This document shows, in pieces, positions 1-7,050 of a stretch of 64,000 bases of DNA (positions within the stretch are counted from its first letter, which is position 1; every line of letters starts with the position of its first letter). Below the pieces are notes generated by a model that saw only the letters and a list, made by a program, of their open reading frames with translations, had not been told where the DNA came from and made no database searches. The position numbers and the translations under genes are program-made. The DNA comes from an uncultured Bacteroidales bacterium (GTDB lineage: Bacteria; Bacteroidota; Bacteroidia; Bacteroidales; Muribaculaceae), in NCBI GenBank assembly GCA_900547755.1, contig URIC01000004.1, positions 4,080 to 68,079 on the forward strand, read 5' to 3'.

Positions 1-835
1 CGTCCACCCATGCGAAGTATTTGTCGGCATCCTTGTTGAAGCGGCGGAAGAAGCTCCATACGCGGGCATCGCAGCCGCGCAGTGTGCCATACTCGTATTG
101 CTCGTACACATCGGCAAAGGAGAAGTCCTTGTTCTTGCCTTTATACCAGCCTTTCTTGCGTGCGAAGTCCACCACATCCTTGGAGTATTTCACGTTCTGT
201 TTGTCCTTGAAGTCCACTTGGCGAATGCGGGGCTGGTTGGCGTGGCCGGAGATAGCGCCGTCGGGGATACGGACAGCAATCCACACGGCACCCTTTTCGG
301 AACCTTTGCCTATAAGTTCCATCACCCACACCTCGTCCTTGTCGGCTATAGAGAAGCTCTCGCCGGAGGATGCGTATCCGTACTTGTCCACCAGGTCGGC
401 CATGATGTCAATGGCCTCGCGGGCGGTCTTGGCGCGCTGCAGGGTTATGTATATCAGGGAGCCGTAGTCTATAATGGCCTGGCCGGTAGTGTCCATACAC
501 TCCTTGCGGCCGCCCCATGTGCTTTCGGCTATTACCAGCTGATGTTCGTTCATGTTGCCGACCACATTGTAGGTGTGGGGCACTTCGGGAATTTCGCCGA
601 GGGGTTTGCCGGTGTCCCATTCCACCACCTTGCGCATGGCGCCTTTGGGGTGGTCGGCGGCGGGCTGATGATAGAGTTCTCCGTATAAGCTGTGGGAGTC
701 GGCCGCGTATGTCACCACATTGCTGCCGTCTGCCATAGCGCCCTTGGTAGCGATAAGATTGGTGCAGGCCAGCGCCGGGAAGGCAGTTCCTGCAAGGGCG
801 ACAACAAGCGCCGCCGGAAGAAAGTGTCGTCTCAT
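1..835 (-). CDS. C69-family dipeptidase, 3' end cut by window edge
   Basis: The first 278 codons are present and the C-terminus lies outside the window. The product starts with a signal peptide (residues 1-23) ending in PALA, followed at once by Cys24 in CTNLIATKGAMADGS, which matches the N-terminal nucleophile region of peptidase family C69 (PepD-type dipeptidases). The later blocks VVGNMNEHQLVIAEST and GYASSGESFSIADKDEVWVM also fit the family. C69 enzymes become active when the catalytic Cys is exposed as the N-terminus; here signal peptidase cleavage alone could do this. The expected role is hydrolysis of dipeptides in the periplasm or at the surface. ATG at 833-835 is the first start after the AT-rich intergenic region; no perfect TAnnTTTG box was found upstream. 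Confidence 0.85.
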   Translation of the reverse strand, partial: MRRHFLPAALVVALAGTAFPALACTNLIATKGAMADGSNVVTYAADSHSLYGELYHQPAADHPKGAMRKVVEWDTGKPLGEIPEVPHTYNVVGNMNEHQLVIAESTWGGRKECMDTTGQAIIDYGSLIYITLQRAKTAREAIDIMADLVDKYGYASSGESFSIADKDEVWVMELIGKGSEKGAVWIAVRIPDGAISGHANQPRIRQVDFKDKQNVKYSKDVVDFARKKGWYKGKNKDFSFADVYEQYEYGTLRGCDARVWSFFRRFNKDADKYFAWVD

Positions 836-1048
836 AAAATCGAAATAGATAACTTTGTGATTGGCCGCAAGCGGAAGCCCCCGCCCGCCGGTCCGATGAT
901 ATTAGCGCACGAAGTTACTAAAAAAATCTGAAATGCCCGTCTTCCGTCGTGCAAATTATAAAATCGTTCACCAAAATTAAAGAAGCCTTTTGACCGAGAA
1001 CTCCGGCTTGATGCGCGATAGCCCGGTGCTGGTGGCGCAACGTCATAA
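836..1048. other. Intergenic region, no gene seen
   Basis: This stretch lies between the dipeptidase start and the stop of the zinc-finger gene, both on the minus strand. A TAACTTTG box is present on the plus strand at 850-857 but has no TTTG partner and no gene follows it. No convincing terminator or RNA was found. Confidence 0.4.
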
Positions 1049-1822
1049 TTATTCGTAATATGGAACTTGACGAGAGCGTTCTACCATGCCTGTGCCTTGA
1101 CAAGTGGAGCATGTGTGACCTGATGCCAAGACAGTGTTGTGAGGGTAATTATTGTCGCAATGAGTACATTTTGCTTCTGTATGACCATGACCAAAACAAG
1201 CATTACAATACTCTTTTTCATATCCGTATTTCGGATTAATCTTTTGCCAGGTAGCAGGATTTATTTCAGTTCTAACGACTTTGTAGACTTCTTTGTATCC
1301 TTGTCCATTACAGTATTGACAAGTTTGCTTAACAAATCCATCACCGCTACAGTATGAACATTTTATAAAACGGCTACCTCCACATGTCGGGTAAGTCTCA
1401 TTATAATATTCAGTTCGATAGCGGAGTTGAGGCTGATACGGTTGGTTATTCTGTGGTACTGGTTGTTGAGGTTGAGATGGTTGTACTTGTTGAATATTCG
1501 TAGCATTGTTGTTATCACCGCTTTTAGGGTGATGTTCTGAACAGGTGTTGCCTCCGAGGAAAAGCAATATGCATACACCGAATAAGGCGACTATCCCGAG
1601 GCTATCTTTAATTGAGCCTTTATGATTATCCCACATATGCTTTGCGACTGCGCCGAGAAACACAATTAATCCAACGGTAACAATGAATAGAACAAAACAA
1701 AGCTCTCGGCTACTGTCGTAATTATCATTGGCATCCCATGGTCTGCCATGAGAAGAATAATCTGATAATGCGTAACTCGCATAAATGATAAGAGAAGAAA
1801 CAAATAGTGCGAGGTGTTTCAT
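1049..1822 (-). CDS. Membrane-anchored protein with DnaJ-type CxxCxGxG zinc fingers
   Basis: Predicted 257 aa. An N-terminal hydrophobic segment (MKHLALFVSSLIIYASYALS) looks like a signal peptide or anchor. Two transmembrane segments follow at about residues 43-60 and 75-90, then a Gln/Pro/Asn-rich linker (about 105-130). The C-terminal half has four CxxCxGxG motifs (CSYCSGDG, CQYCNGQG, CNACFGHG, CSTCQGTG) and an extra CTHC, as in the cysteine-rich domain of DnaJ/Hsp40. There is no J domain, so it is not a complete DnaJ. A role as a membrane-tethered zinc-binding or unfolded-protein-binding factor is inference. The frame stays open to a TTG upstream, but ATG at 1822 begins the hydrophobic segment and is preferred. 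The gene sits in an AT-rich island next to an Abi gene and has its own promoter. Confidence 0.75.
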   Translation of the reverse strand: MKHLALFVSSLIIYASYALSDYSSHGRPWDANDNYDSSRELCFVLFIVTVGLIVFLGAVAKHMWDNHKGSIKDSLGIVALFGVCILLFLGGNTCSEHHPKSGDNNNATNIQQVQPSQPQQPVPQNNQPYQPQLRYRTEYYNETYPTCGGSRFIKCSYCSGDGFVKQTCQYCNGQGYKEVYKVVRTEINPATWQKINPKYGYEKEYCNACFGHGHTEAKCTHCDNNYPHNTVLASGHTCSTCQGTGMVERSRQVPYYE

Positions 1823-1859
1823 TATTCGGACTTTTGCAAATTCAGCCAAAAGAAAGAAG

Positions 1860-1888
1860 CGAGGTTACCCGTCTAAGTGGTAGCCTCG
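1860..1888. terminator. Imperfect hairpin in the leader of the zinc-finger gene
   Basis: CGAGGTTACC at 1860-1869 pairs with GGTAGCCTCG at 1879-1888 around a 9-nt loop. Read on the plus strand the single non-Watson-Crick pair is G-U and a T-rich run (1890-1904) follows. Read on the minus strand that pair is an A-C mismatch, with a pyrimidine-rich tract after it. It lies between the promoter at 1952-1982 and the ATG at 1822, so it is either an attenuator-like leader structure or a terminator. Confidence 0.4.
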
Positions 1889-1951
1889 ACTTTACCTTTT
1901 TTTAGAGTGCAAATTGGAGCGACTAAAGTCTCCAAAGGCACTGCGATAATG

Positions 1952-1982
1952 CAAAGGTAATGCTTTTATTTGAGGTGGCAAA
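1952..1982 (-). promoter_or_regulatory. Bacteroidetes promoter for the zinc-finger gene
   Basis: On the minus strand TTTG (1982-1979), 19 bp, then TACCTTTG (1959-1952) match the Bacteroidetes sigma-ABfr consensus. The predicted transcript has a leader of about 120 nt before the ATG at 1822. Confidence 0.7.
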
Positions 1983-2012
1983 ATTTCCAGAGAAAAATTA
2001 GCGCTAAAAATC

Positions 2013-2891
2013 TCATATCGTGGAGAAATCTGAAATCAGCGGCTTTAGATTTGGAGAAGCAGAGCAAAGAACCTCATAGAGGTTTTTGATTTGCTTGCTC
2101 ATGTCATCAGCCCGATTAGCCGAAACCTGCCCCATTACATATTTTATAACACGCAATGCACCGATTAGGTTGTAGCGCTCGGACGGTGCATTGGCAGCCG
2201 GGCCTCTACGGATGCCTTTCGGCAGTTTAAGGCCATAGATATATTGACCGTGAGCGCAAGCATTCCGGACTTGCCGGATGGTGTGCATATAGCTTTCGAA
2301 AGTAACGATCTGACGGATGCCGAACCCATGGGCGACTAAGATTTTGTCATCGCGTTCTTTCAGCTGCTCATAGAGTTTCATTATGGCTCCGAAGGTCATA
2401 AACTCAAGAGTCTTCCACGCCGGAGCGAAGCGGTCGTTTGGATTCTTTTGGTGGTGTCGGCGGATAATCGGATTGCGTTTGAAGTCGGAAGTGTAGACTT
2501 TACGCTCGAACTCATGGGCGTAAGGACGATTGACAACGACCGGACTCGCAAACCATACGGGATTGGAGTTATACTTGTTGGAGAGATTGTATATGAGCGA
2601 AGTGCGGAAAGCTATCTCAATGCGGTTGAGATAGCGCATTAGTAACAGGCGCAGGTCAAAATCGAAATAATATAGATTGACCCCATCTTCGAATGATGCA
2701 CCTTTGACATACTCGTGTGTTCGGTTGCGAAGTTCGGGATAAGACTTTTCAAAAGGGAACAGGTAAAAGCCAAGACGATAATATCCTATATCCAGTAGAA
2801 TTTCACGAGCCTTGTCTGCGTCGGAGACAGTCAGACCTCTTGATTTCAGGAGGTCGAGTTGCTGGTCTATTGTCGTTGCTGATTTCGCCAT
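2013..2891 (-). CDS. Abi family protein (Abi_2, AbiD/AbiF-like, HEPN RNase motif)
   Basis: Predicted 292 aa, the usual length for Abi_2 (AbiD/AbiF) proteins. Family features seen: the N-terminal block TTIDQQLDLLKSRGLTVSD, then GYYRLGFYLFPF, the central LNRIEIAFRTSLIY, and near residue 210 the HEPN-type motif RNACAH (Rx4H), expected to be the catalytic site of a ribonuclease. Relatives abort phage infection by acting on RNA after infection is sensed. A TTG lies two codons upstream; ATG at 2891 is preferred. A weak promoter-like pair (TTCG, 19 bp, TAATTTCG) lies at 2910-2940 on the minus strand. The gene is AT-richer than the core genes, which fits an acquired defence gene. No partner antitoxin is next to it. 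Confidence 0.85.
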   Translation of the reverse strand: MAKSATTIDQQLDLLKSRGLTVSDADKAREILLDIGYYRLGFYLFPFEKSYPELRNRTHEYVKGASFEDGVNLYYFDFDLRLLLMRYLNRIEIAFRTSLIYNLSNKYNSNPVWFASPVVVNRPYAHEFERKVYTSDFKRNPIIRRHHQKNPNDRFAPAWKTLEFMTFGAIMKLYEQLKERDDKILVAHGFGIRQIVTFESYMHTIRQVRNACAHGQYIYGLKLPKGIRRGPAANAPSERYNLIGALRVIKYVMGQVSANRADDMSKQIKNLYEVLCSASPNLKPLISDFSTI

Positions 2892-2943
2892 ATACAAATT
2901 TTAAGTATGCGAAATTACAAATAATATGTGATATGACGAAACG

Positions 2944-2979
2944 GCATCAACGTCGCCTGTTTTTAGACGACGTTGATGC
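2944..2979 (-). terminator. 12-bp perfect inverted repeat, likely terminator
   Basis: GCATCAACGTCG (2944-2955) and CGACGTTGATGC (2968-2979) form a perfect 12-bp stem with a 12-nt loop. It begins 3 bp after the stop of the small gene at 2983-3324, so it probably ends that transcript. No clear U-tract follows on either strand. Confidence 0.55.
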
Positions 2980-2982
2980 AAA

Positions 2983-3324
2983 TCAATGTGTTTCCCAGGG
3001 CATTGGCGTGTGGGAGGGGGTGGGAGCATAAAGCATCAGGGGGCGTTCCAGGCTCCAGCCGCGTGTTATGTTGCGGATGCGCAGACGTGCCAGGCCACGG
3101 CATCCCGGCGCCAGGGAACGCAGGGTGGTCAGCAGGGCCGTGTAGCCGTCTATGCGGTCGCGGGTAATCTCGGCTACTACTTTTCCGGACAGGACAAGGC
3201 AGGCGTAAATGCGGTCGGAGTAATGTATGCGTTGGGGCTCGCGGCATATACGCTGTCTGTAAGCCGAGACGGAACGCCTGGGACATGTGGCGGTTTCTGA
3301 ATTGTAAGCAAAGGCAGTGTTCAT
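2983..3324 (-). CDS. Small conserved hypothetical protein ending in PWETH
   Basis: Predicted 113 aa, basic and Cys-poor, with no signal peptide. The centre (RIYACLVLSGKVVAEITRDR, then a Leu-rich segment and GLARLRIRNITRGWSLERPLML) has a regular alpha/beta pattern, and the end MPWETH resembles short proteins of unknown function I recall from other Bacteroidales. A TAAATTTG box lies upstream on the minus strand at 3366-3359 but without a matching -33 element. A perfect hairpin follows the stop. Overlapping frames of similar length exist on the plus strand, so the call rests on this promoter, hairpin and end-motif context. No function can be assigned. Confidence 0.55.
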   Translation of the reverse strand: MNTAFAYNSETATCPRRSVSAYRQRICREPQRIHYSDRIYACLVLSGKVVAEITRDRIDGYTALLTTLRSLAPGCRGLARLRIRNITRGWSLERPLMLYAPTPSHTPMPWETH

Positions 3325-3373
3325 ATCGGTGCTACGCCCCTTTAGTGGGACGGTACTGCAAATTTAGGGCCGA

Positions 3374-3398
3374 CGGTGTGCCGTCATACGGCACACCG
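3374..3398. repeat. 11-bp perfect inverted repeat in a divergent promoter region
   Basis: CGGTGTGCCGT (3374-3384), a 3-nt loop, and ACGGCACACCG (3388-3398) form a perfect hairpin just upstream of the small minus-strand gene and about 95 bp before the plus-strand promoter at 3493. It could be an operator or a structured transcript end; the sequence does not decide. Confidence 0.45.
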
Positions 3399-3492
3399 GT
3401 GTTAAAGAAAGTTAACCGCAATGCAGCTGTCGTCAGGTCCATGCGCTTCTGTAAAGGCGATTCCTGACTTTTTGCACGGAAATTGCTCTGAA

Positions 3493-3524
3493 TTTGCGGG
3501 GGTTAAGAAATTTTTGTAGATTTG
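3493..3524 (+). promoter_or_regulatory. Promoter of the large secreted protein gene
   Basis: TTTG (3493-3496), 20 bp, then TAGATTTG (3517-3524) match the Bacteroidetes consensus exactly. The ATG at 3562 is about 35 nt downstream of the box. Confidence 0.75.
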
Positions 3525-3561
3525 CAGGTTGAAAAGAAACATATTTATTTACACTTTGCCT

Positions 3562-6500
3562 ATGTACAAAAAGATTTACATCGCGCTGACACTCGCCGTG
3601 GCTACACTGACTGCTCAGGGGGTAGAACCGGAAGTGTCTGTAGCAGACCTTACAGCCGGAGATATTTCCGCAGAGTTAGGAGTAAAGCCGGAAGGACGCC
3701 GGCTGCCTATGCGCCGCACAGTGCGCGAAGGCGCCAAGAAAACACAACGTACCTCACCCCGCAAGGCAGCGTCGCAGAAAGTGGTGGCTGAGAGTGCGGG
3801 CATTTATGGATGGCTTGGCTATACGGACGACGACACCCTCAAGGAGGGTCTGTATCAGTTCACGGAGAGTGGCCCGGCCCTCAAGTGGGCCGACCCGCAG
3901 TTCACAGCCATACAGAATGGCTGGGAGGTGCTTTGCTCATGGCTGAGCGCCGATGGCACGAAAATTTGCGGATATTCCGGAGACAGCTATTACGGCAATC
4001 TTCAGGATATAGCTTACGTGGAGATGGATTTCGAGACAGGTAAGCTGCTGAAGAACGTCGCCATGGATGTCTACAACGACCCTGTGCCTAATGTGGCCGC
4101 CCTGAACCCTGCCGACGGCTACATCTACATGATGGGCTTTACGGCGGAAGGGGAGCCTTATATGGGACGCGCCAGTGCCGGAGACCCCACGAAAATCGAA
4201 ACAGTACGTGGCTACCAGGGTCCGGACGACCTGCTCTGTTCCATGACCTATTGTGCGGCCGACGGCAACTTCTACGCTGTCTCCAGCGCCAAGAACTTCG
4301 TGCGTTTCGGCACCGACTTCAACATGACCCATGTGATCGAGTCCCTGCCGATAGATAACCTCCAGACTTTCATCACCGGTCTGTGTTATTCCGCCTCGGA
4401 CAATCTGTTCTACTGGAATGTCAATGCAAGTAAACCCGACGCCCAGTTCGTATCGTTGTCAAGCATCTATACGATCGATGCGGCTGCAGGCACACTGGAG
4501 AAAGTGACGTCGCTTACGGACAACGATGAGTATATCTCCATGTATTGTCCTGCCAGGGCTGACGATGACGCACCGGGGACGCCTGAATATGCGGGGAACA
4601 CTTTTGACAAGGGCGCCCTCTCCGGCGCAGTCAAGTTCAAGGTGCCCTCCGTCACCGAGGGAGGCGGCTCCCTCTCCGGTATGCTGGATTGGAACATCGC
4701 CCTGGACGGCACGCAGGCCGCCGACGGCCAGGCTCAGGCCGGCAGCACGGTAGAGGTGCCCTTCAATTCCCTGACTCAGGGCTTCCACCAGTTCACCTTC
4801 CAGGTGTGCAAGGGTGACAAGAAGAGCAACCGCACCACCGCCAATATCTACATAGGCAATGACACTCCCATGGCTCCCGCCGAAGTAAAACTCACCGACA
4901 CACAGGTAAGCTGGTCTGCCGTCACCGAAGGCGTGAACGGCGGATACGTGGACGCTGCCCAGATGACTTACAAGGTGTATCTGAACGACGTCTCCATAGG
5001 TGTGTTCAATACCACCTCCGCGCCTGTGACTATCGACACCCAGGGAGACCTTACCGCCTACCGCGCCAAAGTGGAGGCTGTATGCAACGGCAAATCGTCT
5101 GACCTCGGTGTCTCCAACAAACTGCTCGCAGGCAATCCTCTGGAGCTGGATGTGAATATCCGCCCCACCGCCACGCAGTGGGACCTCTGCATACTGGAAG
5201 ACGGCAATGAAGACGGCAACACATGGGTGCTGTACGACGAGAGCGACGACTCATTCTTCAACTCCCAGTTCTCCGGCAACGGCGATGCCGACGACTGGAT
5301 TTTCCTGCCTCCGATGAACTTCAATGACGCGGCTCCCTACTATTCCGTATCTTACCAGGGGCGTTCTCGCTCCGAGGCCTTCCCCGAGGAGTACATAGAG
5401 GTGCGCATAGGCAAGGAACCCGCAATCGAGTCCATGACTCAGGTGATAATCCCCAAGACACAGATGGTCACGGCCTGGAAGGAATACTCCGGGTTGTTCC
5501 AGATACCCGCAGCAGGCACGTATTACGTGGCTGTACGCAATATGTCGGGTTATGACCAGTACGGAGTATTCGTCAAGAACATCAATGTAAGCCGCACCGA
5601 GGTCCGTAACGACTCTCCGTCGACAGTGACCGGCCTTAGCGCCGAGGCGCTTCCGCAGGGTGAACTCAAGGCCAAGGTGACATTCGTCTTTCCCTCCGTA
5701 CGTATGGACGGCACATCCATTGACGGCGACACCCGGCTCACGGCAGAGGTCAAGGGTACAGGTACCGCCACGGTGACCGGCAAACCCGGCGAGAGAGTCA
5801 GTGCGGAGGTGGCTACCGGCCAGGGAGCCAATACCATCAGCGTGCGTGTCCTGGACGGCGAAAAAGCAGGACCTGCGGCTACTGTCGGGGTATATACGGG
5901 TGTGGTCATACCTGCCCGTGTAGAGAACCTTAAGGCCGCCGTGGAGGAGGACAACGCCACAGTGGTGTTGTCCTGGGACGCTCCCGCAATCGGTGAGGAT
6001 GGCGGATATGTAGACCCCGCGACCGTATCTTACGTAATCTATATTTATACCGAGGGGGGCTGGTTACGCTTAGGCAACGCCGGCGCGGGCGAGACCACCT
6101 TCACCTACAACGGCAAGGACGAATACACCGGAGACCTTCAGGTGGTGCAGCTCGGTGTGCTTTCCGCCAATGTGGCCGGCAACAACAACAAAGTGAGCGT
6201 AGTGGCCATGTCTCTCGGCAAACCTTATCCGCTGCCCATGAGCGAGACCTTCGATGAGACCGACGCCAACGGTTACTGCGTGCCCACCCTGGAACCCTGG
6301 ATGATGTACGCCCCCACTTCCGATTATGAGTCCAAGTGGGGATTCTCCCGTCTCTCCAACGTCTCGGCGGACTTTTCCGACATCCCCGGCGGCGCACTGG
6401 TGAGTGACCCCGACGGAAAGGCTACCAAGGGACGTATGGCTTTGCCCAAGTTCTCCACCGCTTGCCTTCCCGATGAGAAAGTATTATTCATGATGCGGAC

Positions 6501-6945
6501 CTATACCGGTGCCAATTGTGCCGCTGAGGTGAAGCTCCTGGGCGAGACTTACGGTCAGGACGGCTTTACCGAGCTGGCCGTTGTCAAGCCCGGTAAAGAA
6601 GCATGGACCGACACTGCCGTCGAGCTGCCCGCTGAGTTCACAGGCCGCAAATGGATTCAGCTCTATCTGGATGTGGACTTCACTAAGGGCAATCAGCTGT
6701 TCCTGCTGGATGAGTATCGCGCCGATACCACGAAGTCCGGCATCGCCTCTGCCGGCAGTGACGTGGTACGTGTGTATGGCGGACACGGCGAAATCCGTGT
6801 GCTCGCTGACAGATTCGACTGCGCCTCCGTGTACAGCGCTGACGGACGTCTGTTGAGCCGTGGCCCGCAGGACCGTATCGCCATGCCGGCTGGCATCTAT
6901 CTGGTGAATGTGGATGGCCGGACCTTCAAGGTGCAGGTCAAGTAA
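3562..6945 (+). CDS. Large secreted T9SS cargo protein with FN3-like and choice-of-anchor J-like domains
   Basis: Predicted 1127 aa from ATG 3562; the frame continues upstream to a TTG, but ATG gives a clean signal peptide (MYKKIYIALTLAVATLTAQG). A linker rich in basic residues follows. Residues about 65-340 have repeated GYIYMMGFT and NFYAVSS-like blades that look like a beta-propeller or adhesin region. Next come FN3-like repeats (including two nearly identical SWxAxxEGxxGGYVDxAxxxY openings near residues 445 and 800). A choice-of-anchor J-type sandwich lies near 570-690 (WIFLPPMNFNDAAPYYSVSY), with a second related one near 900-1060. The last about 70 residues (VYSADGRLLSR, MPAGIYLVNVDGRTFKVQVK) form a type A T9SS sorting tail. 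The expected place is the cell surface or secreted; the substrate is unknown. It has its own promoter and terminator. Confidence 0.8.
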   Translation: MYKKIYIALTLAVATLTAQGVEPEVSVADLTAGDISAELGVKPEGRRLPMRRTVREGAKKTQRTSPRKAASQKVVAESAGIYGWLGYTDDDTLKEGLYQFTESGPALKWADPQFTAIQNGWEVLCSWLSADGTKICGYSGDSYYGNLQDIAYVEMDFETGKLLKNVAMDVYNDPVPNVAALNPADGYIYMMGFTAEGEPYMGRASAGDPTKIETVRGYQGPDDLLCSMTYCAADGNFYAVSSAKNFVRFGTDFNMTHVIESLPIDNLQTFITGLCYSASDNLFYWNVNASKPDAQFVSLSSIYTIDAAAGTLEKVTSLTDNDEYISMYCPARADDDAPGTPEYAGNTFDKGALSGAVKFKVPSVTEGGGSLSGMLDWNIALDGTQAADGQAQAGSTVEVPFNSLTQGFHQFTFQVCKGDKKSNRTTANIYIGNDTPMAPAEVKLTDTQVSWSAVTEGVNGGYVDAAQMTYKVYLNDVSIGVFNTTSAPVTIDTQGDLTAYRAKVEAVCNGKSSDLGVSNKLLAGNPLELDVNIRPTATQWDLCILEDGNEDGNTWVLYDESDDSFFNSQFSGNGDADDWIFLPPMNFNDAAPYYSVSYQGRSRSEAFPEEYIEVRIGKEPAIESMTQVIIPKTQMVTAWKEYSGLFQIPAAGTYYVAVRNMSGYDQYGVFVKNINVSRTEVRNDSPSTVTGLSAEALPQGELKAKVTFVFPSVRMDGTSIDGDTRLTAEVKGTGTATVTGKPGERVSAEVATGQGANTISVRVLDGEKAGPAATVGVYTGVVIPARVENLKAAVEEDNATVVLSWDAPAIGEDGGYVDPATVSYVIYIYTEGGWLRLGNAGAGETTFTYNGKDEYTGDLQVVQLGVLSANVAGNNNKVSVVAMSLGKPYPLPMSETFDETDANGYCVPTLEPWMMYAPTSDYESKWGFSRLSNVSADFSDIPGGALVSDPDGKATKGRMALPKFSTACLPDEKVLFMMRTYTGANCAAEVKLLGETYGQDGFTELAVVKPGKEAWTDTAVELPAEFTGRKWIQLYLDVDFTKGNQLFLLDEYRADTTKSGIASAGSDVVRVYGGHGEIRVLADRFDCASVYSADGRLLSRGPQDRIAMPAGIYLVNVDGRTFKVQVK

Positions 6946-6979
6946 TAACAGATTATTCCATATACTATTCCATATAATT

Positions 6980-7020
6980 AAGGCGGCCATTCCGAAAACG
7001 GGGTGGTCGCCTTACTTTTT
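6980..7020 (+). terminator. Intrinsic terminator after the large secreted protein gene
   Basis: AAGGCGGCCA (6980-6989) pairs with TGGTCGCCTT (7004-7013) with one mismatch, with further CCG/CGG pairing inside. A T-rich tract follows at 7014-7020. Just before it, TATTCCATATA occurs twice in tandem (6953-6976). Confidence 0.75.
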
Positions 7021-7033
7021 CAATTTATTTTTG

Positions 7034-7041
7034 TAAATTTG
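7034..7041 (+). promoter_or_regulatory. -7 box of the DUF2723 gene
   Basis: TAAATTTG lies only 9 bp before the ATG at 7051 and no TTTG -33 element is seen at the right distance. If used, the transcript would have almost no leader. Confidence 0.5.
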
Positions 7042-7050
7042 TAGCCGTAT

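Noticed and set aside
850..857. Plus-strand promoter near the dipeptidase start
   Set aside because: The TAACTTTG box has no TTTG element 19-20 bp upstream and no plus-strand gene follows.
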